64,000 nucleotides of DNA from Ferrovum sp. (GCA_010435995.1 JAAGNR010000039.1:1-64000); one strand, 5' to 3'; positions 7,897 to 17,673 are shown, numbered from the stretch's first letter. Notes: generated by a model not told the origin, from the sequence alone. Made by a program: numbers and translations.

Positions 7897-8469
7897 ATGT
7901 ATCCATTGACCAAACGGGGGTTAGATCTCATGATTTCATTCATGGCATCCATTATCCTCGCCATTCCTTTCATCGTCGTCGCTCTGCTGGTGCGATTGAC
8001 TTCCCCAGGACCCGTACTATATTGGTCCGAACGGGTTGGTCAATATAATAATATTTTTTCCATGCCCAAGTTTCGAACCATGCGCGTAGGAACTCCTGCA
8101 GTTGCGACACATCTCCTGACCAACCCCGATCAATACCTAACCCCCATAGGATCATTTCTGCGCCGCGCCAGCCTGGATGAACTCCCTCAACTGTGGAGTA
8201 TTCTTACGGGCGATATGAGTCTGGTCGGCCCCAGACCGGCGCTATTTAATCAAACAGATCTGATCGAGCAACGCAATGCCTGCGGAGTTCAGGCATTGGT
8301 TCCAGGATTAACGGGTTGGGCGCAAATTAATGGCCGAGATGAAATTCCCATAGTGCAAAAAGTTGCATTGGATCAGTATTATCTGGATCATCGCTCCGTA
8401 GCCTTCGATATCCAGATTCTGTGGCGCACAGCGATTCAGGTACTACGACGCGAAGGCGTCTCTCACTGA
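7897..8469 (+). CDS. Sugar-phosphate transferase initiating surface glycan synthesis (PglC/WcaJ-type)
   Basis: A 190-residue monotopic phosphoglycosyl transferase. One hydrophobic segment (about 11-36) is followed by the catalytic domain with the family motifs KFRTM, DELPQLWSILTGDMSLVGPRP (split here as DELPQLW and SLVGPRP) and PGLTGWAQINGR. It would move a sugar phosphate onto undecaprenyl phosphate, the first step of exopolysaccharide or O-unit assembly. ATG 7897 follows AAGGA. It lacks the N-terminal four-helix part of long WcaJ. Its 3' end overlaps the convergent manC gene by 7 bp, so the two polysaccharide genes face each other. Confidence 0.85.
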   Translation: MYPLTKRGLDLMISFMASIILAIPFIVVALLVRLTSPGPVLYWSERVGQYNNIFSMPKFRTMRVGTPAVATHLLTNPDQYLTPIGSFLRRASLDELPQLWSILTGDMSLVGPRPALFNQTDLIEQRNACGVQALVPGLTGWAQINGRDEIPIVQKVALDQYYLDHRSVAFDIQILWRTAIQVLRREGVSH

Positions 8470-9911
8470 CGACCATAGACATCGCCAAAACGCACGATAT
8501 CATCTTCTCCCAGATAGCCGCCCGATTGAACTTCTATGATTTCCAAGGGGATCGTCCCCGGATTAGCCAGGCGATGAACCTCCCCCTGGGGAATATAGGT
8601 TGACTGATTTTCGTGGAGCAGGAAAGTTTTTTCACCGCAGGTCACTTCTGCTGTACCTTGGACCACGATCCAATGTTCGGCACGATGGTAATGCATTTGC
8701 AAACTCAGACTGGCTTTGGGCTTGACCTGAATGCGCTTGACTTTGAATCGTTCCCCTTCGTCGATGCTGTCGTACCATCCCCATGGTCGATGTACCTTAC
8801 GGTGCAGGTTATGTTCTTCGCGTTTTTGTTGCTGCAGTGCCGCCACCACCTGTTTGACTTGCTGGCTTTTTGAACGATCTACCACCAAAACCGCATCGGG
8901 AGTTTCCACCACAATCAAATGATTAACCCCCACGGTACTCACCAACCGATGGGTGGCGTGAACCAGCGTATCACTGGTATCCATCAGCAACGTATCTCCC
9001 TGGGTGACATTGCCCTGTCCATCAGCCTCGTTCGCCAGATACACCGCATCCCATGCCCCCAAATCATTCCATTTGGCCTGCAATGGAATCATGCGAATGG
9101 GAAATGCGGAATTGGGGCAATGTTCCATTACGGCATAATCCACTGAGTCGCTGGGAACATCCATGAAGCAATTTTTATCGGGACGAATAAAAGGGACATC
9201 GATGGTACGCTGATCCCATGCTCGTTGTACCGCGTGCAATATATCCGGACGAAAAGCCTCTAATGCCTCAAGCCAAAGGCTGGCACTCAACACGAACAAA
9301 CCGCTGTTCCATGCATAATCCCCGCTGTCCACATAGCTCTGAGCTGTCACTGCATCCGGTTTTTCGGCAAACTGCACCACGGTATAAGCACCGTGAGCAT
9401 TGGCTTCCCCTCCTCGACGGATATAGCCGTAACCGGTTTCTGCTCTCTCCGGGGGAATTCCCAAAATGACAATAGCCCCCGTTGCCGCTTCACGGATACT
9501 CCGTCTGAGGGCATCGATGAAGACTTCCTGACAACCGACGGTTTGATCTGCTGGGGCCACCACCAGAATCGGATCCTCCCCATGTTCAAGGGCTTGCATT
9601 GCAGCCAGTGTTAACGCGGGAGCCGTATTTCGCGCCATGGGTTCGAGCAGGAAGTGCGCTCCATTCCCCCCCACACGCAACTCATCCAGTTGATCCCGTG
9701 CCAGAAAGCGATGATCCTCGTGCATCACCAAGAGCAAATCAGACAGCTGGATATCTGCATCTGCCAACGCTTGTGCCCGAAGTGCAGCCTGTTGAAAAAG
9801 ACTTTCCTCCCCGGTCAAAGCCAGAAACTGTTTGGGGAATCCTGCTCGGGATAATGGCCACAGTCGGGTTCCCGAACCCCCACATAAAATCACCGGAACT
9901 ACAGAATGCAT
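8463..9911 (-). CDS. manC: Mannose-1-phosphate guanylyltransferase / mannose-6-phosphate isomerase
   Basis: A bifunctional enzyme of 482 residues giving GDP-mannose for surface polysaccharide. The N-terminal nucleotidyltransferase domain carries GGSGTRLWPLSR (11-22) and FPKQF, and the C-terminal cupin domain (from about residue 355, HRPWGWYD onward) is the type II phosphomannose isomerase. Length fits the AlgA/ManC family. ATG 9911 is preferred to the GTG 15 bases upstream because that GTG lies within the ribosome site GTGAGAGG. It follows the UPF0173 gene by 24 bases and converges on the sugar transferase. Confidence 0.9.
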   Translation of the reverse strand: MHSVVPVILCGGSGTRLWPLSRAGFPKQFLALTGEESLFQQAALRAQALADADIQLSDLLLVMHEDHRFLARDQLDELRVGGNGAHFLLEPMARNTAPALTLAAMQALEHGEDPILVVAPADQTVGCQEVFIDALRRSIREAATGAIVILGIPPERAETGYGYIRRGGEANAHGAYTVVQFAEKPDAVTAQSYVDSGDYAWNSGLFVLSASLWLEALEAFRPDILHAVQRAWDQRTIDVPFIRPDKNCFMDVPSDSVDYAVMEHCPNSAFPIRMIPLQAKWNDLGAWDAVYLANEADGQGNVTQGDTLLMDTSDTLVHATHRLVSTVGVNHLIVVETPDAVLVVDRSKSQQVKQVVAALQQQKREEHNLHRKVHRPWGWYDSIDEGERFKVKRIQVKPKASLSLQMHYHRAEHWIVVQGTAEVTCGEKTFLLHENQSTYIPQGEVHRLANPGTIPLEIIEVQSGGYLGEDDIVRFGDVYGRQ

Positions 9912-9935
9912 AAAAATACCTCTCACGAGAATTGA

Positions 9936-10805
9936 TTAAAAAGTCACAGTACCGCCAGGCTTGAGCTCCAGCACTTTAGTCCGAATCGGACCAAGAGCCT
10001 TTTCAAATTCTTCTGGGGTTCCTGTCAGCAGGGGAAATGTTCCATAATGGAAAGGAAGGACGAAACGCGGACGCAGCCAGTAACGAATGGCATAAGCTGC
10101 ATCGGTGGGCCCCATGGTAAAGTGTCCGCCGATGGGAATCAAGACGAGGTCCGGACGATAGTAATCCCCGATAAACTTCATGTCGCTGAATAACCCCGTG
10201 TCTCCCATGTCATATATCTTGAAGCCATTCTCCAACTCAATGACAAATCCCACTGGCTCACCGCCAACATGGGTTTCATGCTTTCCTGTCTCTGGATTGA
10301 CCCAGTCGAGTTCCGAACTGTGTTCAGCATGCACCATGGTGATGTGAATATTGGGCCCCAGAGGGGAAACCGTCCCGGACTTATTCATCATCACCGCAAG
10401 ATCAGAGGGCAATACACCCAGCGCTACTAGAGACTGATTCATGCCCGCTGGCCCAATCAGCGGTATGTGCAATTTCTTGGCCAGTGCGGGACCATCACCC
10501 AGATGATCCATGTGCGCGTGGGTCACCAGTATCAAATCTACTTTCCCTAGGGCATCCAGATCTTTATACTTTTCTGGGGTTTTGGGATTCTGAGTGATGA
10601 AAGGGTCGATGAGAATAACTTTCCCACCAGGAGTCGTTAACCGGATCGCTGATTGGCCCAGCCAGAGCAGTTCCACTTTTGGCACGGCCCCCGTCCCATC
10701 GGGTTGCCGAATTACGGGGGTCATTTCGGCATGAGTCAATCCTTGCACTCCCATAATCATCAGACAAACCCAGAAATAGCTCTTCACCCTCACACCCAAA
10801 TTCAT
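9936..10805 (-). CDS. Exported metal-dependent hydrolase, metallo-beta-lactamase fold (UPF0173-like)
   Basis: A 289-residue protein with an N-terminal signal peptide (about 1-26, ending THA) and the metallo-beta-lactamase signature THAHMDH (95-101: His96, His98, Asp100, His101) plus a later DMGDTG metal-binding segment. Related cytoplasmic proteins are UlaG-like and UPF0173 hydrolases of unknown substrate; export to the periplasm is the notable difference. AGGAG precedes the start. It lies 24 bases upstream of manC on the same strand, so it is probably co-transcribed with it, though no role in mannose metabolism is known. Confidence 0.8.
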   Translation of the reverse strand: MNLGVRVKSYFWVCLMIMGVQGLTHAEMTPVIRQPDGTGAVPKVELLWLGQSAIRLTTPGGKVILIDPFITQNPKTPEKYKDLDALGKVDLILVTHAHMDHLGDGPALAKKLHIPLIGPAGMNQSLVALGVLPSDLAVMMNKSGTVSPLGPNIHITMVHAEHSSELDWVNPETGKHETHVGGEPVGFVIELENGFKIYDMGDTGLFSDMKFIGDYYRPDLVLIPIGGHFTMGPTDAAYAIRYWLRPRFVLPFHYGTFPLLTGTPEEFEKALGPIRTKVLELKPGGTVTF

Positions 10806-11320
10806 GGTTTACTCCTAATATCTTGGAAAGTTCTCGTTCAATTTCATTCCCGTCTTAAAATCAGCAAGCGAAGAGGACTGACTTCTCTGTCATCACCACA
10901 TCATCCAGAACAAAATCCCAGCCGCAAATTAGCGAATGGCGCAACCGTTGAAGCATACCTCAATAGATGGGATGTCGTGAATACTCCCCTCCTCGGTAAG
11001 TGTTTCCTGGTCAGTCTCTGGTGGGGCTGGGAGCTTTCCTAATGGCCTGACTCGGTGACCCGCGCGCTGCGAATGCCTGCACCACGCGCTTGAAAACCCT
11101 ATTGAAGAGAAAGACAGGTTATCTCTCCAACCACTATTCGATACCTAACCGCTGAGTGCCGGTACGCATGGAGGCATGGGGATCATGACCACACTGAGAA
11201 AGTGACGGCTCCAGTGGTCAGAAACGAGAGATCATGTTTGAGAAGATGTGGCGTGATATGGTTAATTCCCCCACGGGGGATTTTGCATAAACCAGGAATT
11301 CTCGCAACATATTGTTTTAT
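10806..11320. other. Gene-free stretch of about 515 bp with a possible structured segment
   Basis: No ORF here has a convincing start, ribosome site or recognisable product. A G+C-rich core (about 10960-11107) is bordered by complementary 7-mers, TCAATAG and CTATTGA, that could close an RNA of about 145 bases. A small hairpin, TCCCC-CACG-GGGGA (11267-11280), followed by TTTT, could be a plus-strand terminator. I could not match the core to 6S RNA, SRP RNA, RNase P RNA or tmRNA by eye. Confidence 0.35.
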
Positions 11321-11396
11321 TGGTAGGCCGTGCGGGATTCGAACCTGCGACCAACGGATTAAAAGTCCGCTGCTCTACCAGCTGAGCTAACGACCC
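11321..11396 (-). tRNA. tRNA-Lys (anticodon TTT)
   Basis: A full 76-base cloverleaf with encoded CCA. The acceptor arm is GGGTCGT with ACGGCCT, the D-loop reads AGCTGGTAGA, the anticodon loop CTTTTAA has TTT, and the T-arm has GGTTCGAATCC. It follows cpoB by 38 bases on the same strand. The same linkage exists in E. coli, where lysT follows the tol-pal-cpoB cluster. Confidence 0.97.
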
Positions 11397-11434
11397 AACG
11401 AAGCCCGCAATTATAGTCAATCAGGAAGAAACCG

Positions 11435-12340
11435 TCAATGCTCTCGCAGTCTGACCTTGGCTTTGGCTGCTGCCGAACTCTTGGGATATTTGGCAATGAT
11501 CATTTTCCAGGTGGCTTTTGCAGTCGCCGGCTCCCCCAACCCCATCCAAGCTGCGGCCAAATTCAGCAGCCCATCGGGCGCTTTGGGCGACTCGGGATAA
11601 GACTTGTAGAGATGCTGATTGCTGACCCGAGCTCCTTTGTAATCTTTGAGTAGCAACTGATTCATTCCCACCCAATAAAGCGCATTTGGCACTTTTTCAT
11701 CTTTTGGATTGGCCTTGAGAAAACCCTCAAATAATTTCAGAGACTTAGCATAATTTCCCGAGTTGAACACATCAAGAGCCGCATCGTAATCTGAGGGAGG
11801 TGCCTTAACTTCTGCGCCTCCATCGGCAACCGACCCCTTGGTTCCAGAATCGGCTGATTTTACCCCGGTTGACGAACCATTTTCCGCCGCCACTTTCGGT
11901 GCGGAAGGATTGGCATCTCCCGCTGCAGGAGGAGGAGGGGTGCCGACACCCGCGTCGGGTGCCCCTTCTGGCTTGGGCAAAGCGCTCTCAATGACTTTGA
12001 GACGGGAATCTAGGTCAACATACAAATCATGAAATCGCTTGTCTTCCGCATCCAGTTGGTTGGCCAGACTATCCACCCGACCGCGCAACTGGGCCATATC
12101 CTGGCTCAAACTATCCAGCCTCATCACCAGGTCGGGATAGCCCTGCAAAGCAGATTCCATCCGCGTCACCCGCTCATCCAGCGTTTGCTGTTGACGACTC
12201 AGCACAGACTGTTGCGTTTTGAGATCCGCCACGCCTTGCCGTGCTTCTTCATCCGAGAGCAAACCCGCGTGCGCCGGCAAAGACCACGTCAGTCCACCCA
12301 TGATCAATGCCACAGAAATTTTTAGGAAATGATTATTCAT
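11435..12340 (-). CDS. cpoB: Cell division coordinator CpoB (YbgF), tol-pal system
   Basis: A periplasmic protein of 301 residues that links peptidoglycan synthesis with outer membrane constriction through TolA and PBP1B. It has a signal peptide (1-25, ending PAHA), a coiled-coil trimerisation region (about 30-115, regular Leu/Val heptads), a Pro/Ala/Gly-rich linker, and three TPR-like repeats in the last 120 residues (from SDYDAALDVFNSGNYAKSL). ATG 12340 is chosen because the signal peptide starts there; an in-frame start 54 bases upstream would add a non-signal extension. It is the last protein gene of the tol operon. Confidence 0.9.
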   Translation of the reverse strand: MNNHFLKISVALIMGGLTWSLPAHAGLLSDEEARQGVADLKTQQSVLSRQQQTLDERVTRMESALQGYPDLVMRLDSLSQDMAQLRGRVDSLANQLDAEDKRFHDLYVDLDSRLKVIESALPKPEGAPDAGVGTPPPPAAGDANPSAPKVAAENGSSTGVKSADSGTKGSVADGGAEVKAPPSDYDAALDVFNSGNYAKSLKLFEGFLKANPKDEKVPNALYWVGMNQLLLKDYKGARVSNQHLYKSYPESPKAPDGLLNLAAAWMGLGEPATAKATWKMIIAKYPKSSAAAKAKVRLREH

Positions 12341-12399
12341 GTCCAGTATAAATAGGAAACCCGGCGAAGGTCGTCCTCGCCGGGCCATGCACAAAAGAA

Positions 12400-12927
12400 T
12401 TACTCGCCTTGATAAACGATTTCAGTACGGCGGTTTTCTGCCCAAGCAGCGGCATTATGGCCAGGATTCACTGGTTTTTCCTTACCGAAACTGACGGTTT
12501 CTACTTGGCTATCCTTCACGCCTTTGGCCAGCAAAACTTTGCGGACGCTGTCGGCACGACGTTGGCCCAAGCCCAGGTTATATTCACGGCTACCACGTTC
12601 GTCACAACTTCCTTGAAGAACTACTTTAGCCATACCGTGGCTGGTCAAAAAATCGCCGTGAGCATCGACCACGGGCTTGTACTCGTCGGTTACCGTATAT
12701 TTATCAAACGCGTAATGAATGGTGCGCTGACCCAAAGCACCGCCCACACCCTTTGGAGGATACATGGAAACAGTAACGGGTTCCTTAGCCAATGGAGCTG
12801 CCGGAGCAACAACAGCTTGCGGCGCTTCGGTTTTTTGGGCTGCTACAGGAGCAGGCTTTTCTTCGGGGGTACTGCTACAAGCGGCCAAGAAACTGGTTAC
12901 AGCCAAAACGAGAAGGGTTTTTTTCAT
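12400..12927 (-). CDS. pal: Peptidoglycan-associated lipoprotein Pal
   Basis: A 175-residue outer membrane lipoprotein. The signal peptide ends in the lipobox LAAC with Cys17 as the lipidated residue. An Ala/Pro-rich linker follows, and the OmpA-like domain (about 70-173) contains the peptidoglycan-binding segment YNLGLGQRRADSV. It anchors the outer membrane to peptidoglycan and is the partner of TolB. AGAGGAT precedes the start. Confidence 0.95.
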   Translation of the reverse strand: MKKTLLVLAVTSFLAACSSTPEEKPAPVAAQKTEAPQAVVAPAAPLAKEPVTVSMYPPKGVGGALGQRTIHYAFDKYTVTDEYKPVVDAHGDFLTSHGMAKVVLQGSCDERGSREYNLGLGQRRADSVRKVLLAKGVKDSQVETVSFGKEKPVNPGHNAAAWAENRRTEIVYQGE

Positions 12928-13017
12928 GATTATCCTCTATTAAAATCGGGTCAACGGCACACATGGGAGCGATAAACTCTCAATGAATCAGTATAACGCA
13001 CAGTAGTGACAATTGGT

Positions 13018-14304
13018 TTACTGCAAGGGACCCCAAACAGGTTCATATACATCGCCCGTCTGCGTGGTGAGTTTTTGGCGAATTCGCCCATCCGTACTGA
13101 CTACCGCCAATACGCCTCGACCTCCCACTTGGGTCGAATATAAAATATATCGTCCATTGGGCGCAAAAGTTGGCGATTCATCCAGTGTGGTATCCGTCAT
13201 GACTTGAGCCTGCTTGGAGGCAAGATCCATCAACATAACGTGGAACGCCCCACCGTCACGCTGAACATAAGCCAGTTGTTTGCCATCTCTACTGAGCCGT
13301 GGAGAAACCGCATAAGTACTGCCAAAACTCAAACGCTCTGGAACTCCGCGCAAATCATCCAAAGCGATACGATAGATCTGCGGCCCGCCATCTCGGTCTG
13401 AAGTAAAATACAACATCTGCCCATCTGGAGAATAATAGGGTTCGGTATCGATACCTCCACTCACCAGCAATCGTTCGGGTGCATCGGAGCCATCAACCGC
13501 AATGCGGTATATCTGCGAATGCCCGTCCTTGGTCAATACCACAGCCAAATGCTTGCCATCCGGGGTCCATGCGGGCGCACTGTTGCTCCCCTTGTAGCGG
13601 GCCACCACCTTACGAGTTCCCGTTGCCAATGTTTGCACCACTACCATAGGGCGATTGAGCTCAAAGGTGACATAGGCCATACGCTGTCCGTCGGGAGACC
13701 ATTTGGGCGACATAATGGGCTCATTGGTATTAAGCATGGTTTGTTCATTGAAACCATCGCTATCGGCCACTTTGAGACTATGCGCTGCTCCACGCTGGGT
13801 AATGTAGGCAATACGCGAACTGAACATCCCTGTGTACCCAGTGATATTTTCCAGGATGGCATCGGCGATATGGTGTGCCACCATCCGGTACTGATCGCCT
13901 GTCCCCTCAAAGGATAAGTTCAGATGAGCCATGCGCGTAACCACTTCTACCAGTCTGAAATTTGCCTTGACGTGATGGCTGGCGGGGTCTTCCTGAACAT
14001 TGCCCACCACCACGAAATTCGCATGCTGTGCCTGCCAATCCTCCCAATGTACCGTGTCCACATCTGCCGGCGCGGGATTGACTCCATGGGTATCGAGAGG
14101 GTCAAACAATCCCGAACGCTTGAGGTCGGCAGCGACAACCGCCGACAAATCATGAGGACCCACCCCATCTCCAGCAAAGGGCAACACGGCAATAGGAGTT
14201 TGTTGCGCTCCCTGGGTCACCACCTCCAATGTCATATCGGCCTGTGCCCAAGGACTGAGCACCAGGAATAACATACCAATTGCGGGAAGAAATCTAATTT
14301 TCAT
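13018..14304 (-). CDS. tolB: Tol-Pal system protein TolB
   Basis: A 428-residue periplasmic protein with a signal peptide (1-22, ending AQA), an N-terminal alpha/beta domain (to about 165), and a six-bladed beta-propeller with repeating WSPDGQ, WTPDGK, YSPDGQ and FAPNGR blade motifs. It binds Pal and competes with TolA. Its start overlaps the end of tolA by 11 bp, so the two are translationally coupled. Confidence 0.95.
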   Translation of the reverse strand: MKIRFLPAIGMLFLVLSPWAQADMTLEVVTQGAQQTPIAVLPFAGDGVGPHDLSAVVAADLKRSGLFDPLDTHGVNPAPADVDTVHWEDWQAQHANFVVVGNVQEDPASHHVKANFRLVEVVTRMAHLNLSFEGTGDQYRMVAHHIADAILENITGYTGMFSSRIAYITQRGAAHSLKVADSDGFNEQTMLNTNEPIMSPKWSPDGQRMAYVTFELNRPMVVVQTLATGTRKVVARYKGSNSAPAWTPDGKHLAVVLTKDGHSQIYRIAVDGSDAPERLLVSGGIDTEPYYSPDGQMLYFTSDRDGGPQIYRIALDDLRGVPERLSFGSTYAVSPRLSRDGKQLAYVQRDGGAFHVMLMDLASKQAQVMTDTTLDESPTFAPNGRYILYSTQVGGRGVLAVVSTDGRIRQKLTTQTGDVYEPVWGPLQ

Positions 14305-15115
14305 GATGAATTTGTAAGTGAGTCAGTCGGAAAAGACGGCGTAAAGCCACATCGGCCGGCAAAGGCAAAGGTTGTGAACGAAGAATACCGCGAATGACGG
14401 CTTGATCATAGCGCGAGTCTCCACTGGACTTTATCACGCGAACCGGTTCCAGCACCCCGCCATCAGGCAGAATGGTCACATCCACCTCGAGTGCCAATCC
14501 GTTCGCCACCCCTTCAGGAACTTCCGTGTTGGCGCGGATCTTGTTAATAATGGCAAGTTTATAACGATCTACCGCCGCCGCCTGGGCAGCCTGAGCATTT
14601 TGAGCCACCTGTTCTGCCTGGCGCCGACGAATTTCGGCATCTACCCTCAATTTTTGGTCTTGACGCTGTTCTTTCAGGGCTTCTAGACGCTCTTGACGCA
14701 ACTGATCCAACAACATTTTATCCCGCTGCCGCTGAATCTCCTGACGCTTCGCTTCCTGCGCTTCCTTCTCTTTTTTCTCCTTCAGGGCAATCTCGGCTTC
14801 ATGAGATTTCACGCGTGGTGCAATTTTAGGCGCAGGTTCTGGAGGGGTGGGGGTGACCGGAGCCGGCTCCGGTTTGGGAGGCGGTGGTGGGGCAGGAGTC
14901 TCTGGAGGTACGGGAACCGCTGGAGTAATCTTATCGGTGGTGGCAGGTTTGGGAATATCTGCCCAGAGTTCCGCCACCATGGGCGCCGGTTCGGGATGGC
15001 GCTGCCAGGAAACACCGAATACTAAAACGCCGATAAACAGAGCATGCACCACCAGCGCCAAAAGCCAAGCCCAGAGGCGCACACCCTTATCAACATCGAC
15101 GGGAGTACGAGTCAA
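14294..15115 (-). CDS. tolA: Tol-Pal system protein TolA
   Basis: A 273-residue inner-membrane protein spanning the periplasm. One membrane helix (about 13-36) is followed by a Pro-rich stretch (residues 45-95), a charged Gln/Arg/Lys/Ala helix (about 100-180) and a C-terminal TonB-like domain (from about 185) that contacts Pal and TolB. It is much shorter than the E. coli protein because the central helix is short. It overlaps tolR by 4 bp (ATGA) and tolB by 11 bp. Confidence 0.92.
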   Translation of the reverse strand: MTRTPVDVDKGVRLWAWLLALVVHALFIGVLVFGVSWQRHPEPAPMVAELWADIPKPATTDKITPAVPVPPETPAPPPPPKPEPAPVTPTPPEPAPKIAPRVKSHEAEIALKEKKEKEAQEAKRQEIQRQRDKMLLDQLRQERLEALKEQRQDQKLRVDAEIRRRQAEQVAQNAQAAQAAAVDRYKLAIINKIRANTEVPEGVANGLALEVDVTILPDGGVLEPVRVIKSSGDSRYDQAVIRGILRSQPLPLPADVALRRLFRLTHLQIHHEN

Positions 15116-15528
15116 CCTGAACGCCCTCGCGCCAGCAAACCGATTCTTTTAACATCGGCTTTTTTCAACAAATCCATTACCTGCAATACTTCCTCGTAGC
15201 GCACTGCACGATCTGCCGCAATCACTACCGGACGTTCGGGATCAGCTTGTTGCATCGTTACCATTTGCGCCACCAGACGATCACGCGCAATGGGTTCATC
15301 TTCACCTCCATGACGGGAATCTCGCACACTCAAATGACCGTCAAGATGCAAAGTCACCTGTATCGGATCTTGAGATTGCGCCAAATTCTGTCCCACAGAA
15401 GGCAAGTCCACCTGCCCGGGATTGATCATGGGTGCAGTCACCATGAAGATGACCAGCAACACCAACATCACATCAATGTAGGGAACCACATTGATTTGAC
15501 TCATCATGCGCCGAGGTTTACGGGCCAT
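15112..15528 (-). CDS. tolR: Tol-Pal system protein TolR
   Basis: A 138-residue ExbD/TolR protein. The single membrane helix (about 18-36) holds the functional aspartate in YIDVMLVLLVIFMV, needed for proton flow with TolQ; the rest is the periplasmic domain. ATG 15528 is used; an in-frame TTG two codons upstream overlaps the tolQ stop and is less likely. It overlaps tolA by 4 bp. Confidence 0.93.
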   Translation of the reverse strand: MARKPRRMMSQINVVPYIDVMLVLLVIFMVTAPMINPGQVDLPSVGQNLAQSQDPIQVTLHLDGHLSVRDSRHGGEDEPIARDRLVAQMVTMQQADPERPVVIAADRAVRYEEVLQVMDLLKKADVKRIGLLARGRSG

Positions 15529-15530
15529 GA

Positions 15531-16226
15531 TCAACGTCCGTTAACCGCAGGTTTAAATTGTCGTTGCAGGATATTGGAAAACTCTTCCATAAAACTTTCA
15601 AAGCGATTCGAAAGGCGATCGGTATCATGAGCATAACGGTTATACGCCACTACCGCGGGAATGGCGGCAAACAATCCCATGGCAGTCGCCACCAAAGCTT
15701 CAGCAATTCCCGGGGCCACATGGGCAAGCGTCGCCTGCCCCACATTGGCTAACCCGCGAAAAGCGTTCATGATTCCCCAAACCGTACCGAACAATCCCAC
15801 ATAGGGGCTGACAGATCCCACGGTAGCCAGAAATGCCAAATGGGACTCCAGTTGATCCGTTTCTCTCTGGAAAGTGGCTTTCATGGCGCGCTGCACCCCA
15901 CTGGTCACAGCCGAGGTATCCGTTGTACCCGATTTTCGATGACGCAAAAACTCTCGATAACCCGATTCAAAAATGCGTTCCAATGCCCCCACCGACTCTC
16001 CGTGTTGCGATGATCGCTGATACAATGCGGCGATATCATTGGTAGCCCAAAACTCTTCCTCAAACTTGACAGTTTGCCGACGTGCTTTACCGAGAGTCAG
16101 CATCTTGGTAAAGATATAGCTCCAGGATAGGAGGGAAACCAGCAACAGCAACCCCATGACGATTTGTACCAATACACTGGCCTGAAGCACTAGGCTGACC
16201 AAAGAAATATCCGAAGTTATATTCAC
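15531..16226 (-). CDS. tolQ: Tol-Pal system proton channel TolQ
   Basis: A 231-residue inner-membrane protein of the ExbB/TolQ/MotA family with three membrane helices (about 17-38, 138-160 and 172-195) and a large cytoplasmic loop between the first two. The conserved GTVWGIMNAFRGL and TAMGLFAAIPAVVAYN segments form the ion path with TolR. It overlaps ybgC by 4 bp. Confidence 0.95.
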   Translation of the reverse strand: MNITSDISLVSLVLQASVLVQIVMGLLLLVSLLSWSYIFTKMLTLGKARRQTVKFEEEFWATNDIAALYQRSSQHGESVGALERIFESGYREFLRHRKSGTTDTSAVTSGVQRAMKATFQRETDQLESHLAFLATVGSVSPYVGLFGTVWGIMNAFRGLANVGQATLAHVAPGIAEALVATAMGLFAAIPAVVAYNRYAHDTDRLSNRFESFMEEFSNILQRQFKPAVNGR

Positions 16227-16633
16227 CCTTCAACCCCCAAAACAGATAACAAGGTAGCGGGTATGGCTGCCACCGTAAAATCGCTCAAACGAACACAAGC
16301 CACCGTGACTTGTGCCCGTACCAGTACGTGTTCCTTGCAAGACACTCGTTGATCAAAACGCATCAGACCATGCCGAACCCCGACAAGTTCAGCCCGAGCC
16401 ACCAGGTCATCCCCCAAACGCGCCGGTCGCAAATACTTCATATCTACCTGGCGAACCACGAATAGAACACCCAGCTCTTGTGCCACACGGTCATGATTGA
16501 AACCGGTGGACTGAAGCCACTCCGTACGCGCCCGCTCCATGTAACGCAAGTAGTTGGCATGGTAAACCACCCCGCCAGCATCCGTATCTTCATGATAAAT
16601 ACGCAGACTCACTTCCGCACGATAAGCATTCAT
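16223..16633 (-). CDS. ybgC: Tol-Pal-associated acyl-CoA thioesterase YbgC
   Basis: A 136-residue hotdog-fold thioesterase that hydrolyses acyl-CoA or acyl-ACP in the cytoplasm. The signature [15 protein letters not shown] (15-29) carries the catalytic Asp18. The gene opens the tol operon as in most proteobacteria and overlaps ruvB by 4 bp, so the recombination and envelope genes are one transcriptional block here. Confidence 0.93.
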   Translation of the reverse strand: MNAYRAEVSLRIYHEDTDAGGVVYHANYLRYMERARTEWLQSTGFNHDRVAQELGVLFVVRQVDMKYLRPARLGDDLVARAELVGVRHGLMRFDQRVSCKEHVLVRAQVTVACVRLSDFTVAAIPATLLSVLGVEG

Positions 16634-17673
16634 GCTCGCTCCTCATACTCGAGAAGGGCTGACTCTCCAGGCTTGAATATGATCCCAAAGTGCTGGTAGG
16701 CCAACGGAGTCGCTCTACGTCCCCGTGCCGTGCGCTGGAGATACCCTTGCTGAATGAGATAGGGTTCCAATACGTCCTCAATGGTATCTCTTTCTTCACC
16801 AATGGCTGCTGCCAGTGTGTCTACCCCCACTGGGCCCCCGGCAAACTTTTCAATGACCGTTTGGAGCAATTTGCGATCCATCAAATCCAACCCTTGGGCG
16901 TCTACTTCGAGAAGATGCAAACCCGCATCAGCCACGGCACAAGTCACAGGGCCCGTCGATCTGACCTCAGCATAGTCACGCACCCGTCGCAACAAGCGGT
17001 TGGCAATCCGTGGGGTTCCCCGTGAACGGCGAGCCACTTCACGAGTCCCCTCATCTTCCATATTCATATCGAGTAGCCGAGCTGATCGTGCCACGATTTT
17101 AGCCAATTCGTCTACCGTATAAAACTCCAGACGCGCCACGATGCCAAATCGATCACGCAAAGGATTGGTCAGCATCCCGGCCCGCGTCGTCGCTCCCACC
17201 AAGGTAAAGGGTGGCAAATCCAGTTTGACCGAGCGGGCTGCTGGCCCTTCGCCAATCATGATATCGATCTGAAAGTCCTCCAGCGCCGGATAGAGAATTT
17301 CCTCCACCACAGGGCTGAGACGATGAATCTCATCGATAAATAAGACATCGTTGGGTTCCAGATGGGTCAACAGTGCCGCCAAATCCCCCGCACGCTCCAA
17401 CACTGGACCGGAAGTCTGTCGCAGATTCACCCCCATCTCGCGCGCAATGATATGTGCCAGCGTAGTCTTCCCCAATCCCGGGGGACCAAACAACAGCGTA
17501 TGATCGAGGGGTTCCTTTCGACGGCGTGCCGCTTCGATGAAAACCTCCAACTGGGAACGGACCTTCATTTGCCCCACATATTCTTCCAGTTGACGTGGGC
17601 GCAAAGCACGCTCCAGAGTTTCTTCCTGGCGCGACTCCACTTTCCCTGCCATCAGACGCTCTTCTTCAATCAT
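16630..17673 (-). CDS. ruvB: Holliday junction branch migration helicase RuvB
   Basis: A 347-residue AAA+ motor that drives branch migration with RuvA. Walker A is GPPGLGKT (63-70), Walker B is FIDEIHRL, the sensor region reads GATTRAG, and the C-terminal winged helix binds DNA. Length matches the family. It follows ruvA after a 34-base gap. Confidence 0.97.
   Translation of the reverse strand: MIEEERLMAGKVESRQEETLERALRPRQLEEYVGQMKVRSQLEVFIEAARRRKEPLDHTLLFGPPGLGKTTLAHIIAREMGVNLRQTSGPVLERAGDLAALLTHLEPNDVLFIDEIHRLSPVVEEILYPALEDFQIDIMIGEGPAARSVKLDLPPFTLVGATTRAGMLTNPLRDRFGIVARLEFYTVDELAKIVARSARLLDMNMEDEGTREVARRSRGTPRIANRLLRRVRDYAEVRSTGPVTCAVADAGLHLLEVDAQGLDLMDRKLLQTVIEKFAGGPVGVDTLAAAIGEERDTIEDVLEPYLIQQGYLQRTARGRRATPLAYQHFGIIFKPGESALLEYEERA

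Noticed and set aside
10653..11042. 129-codon frame in and after the UPF0173 gene
   Set aside because: Half of it is antisense to the hydrolase gene, and it has no ribosome site or recognisable product.
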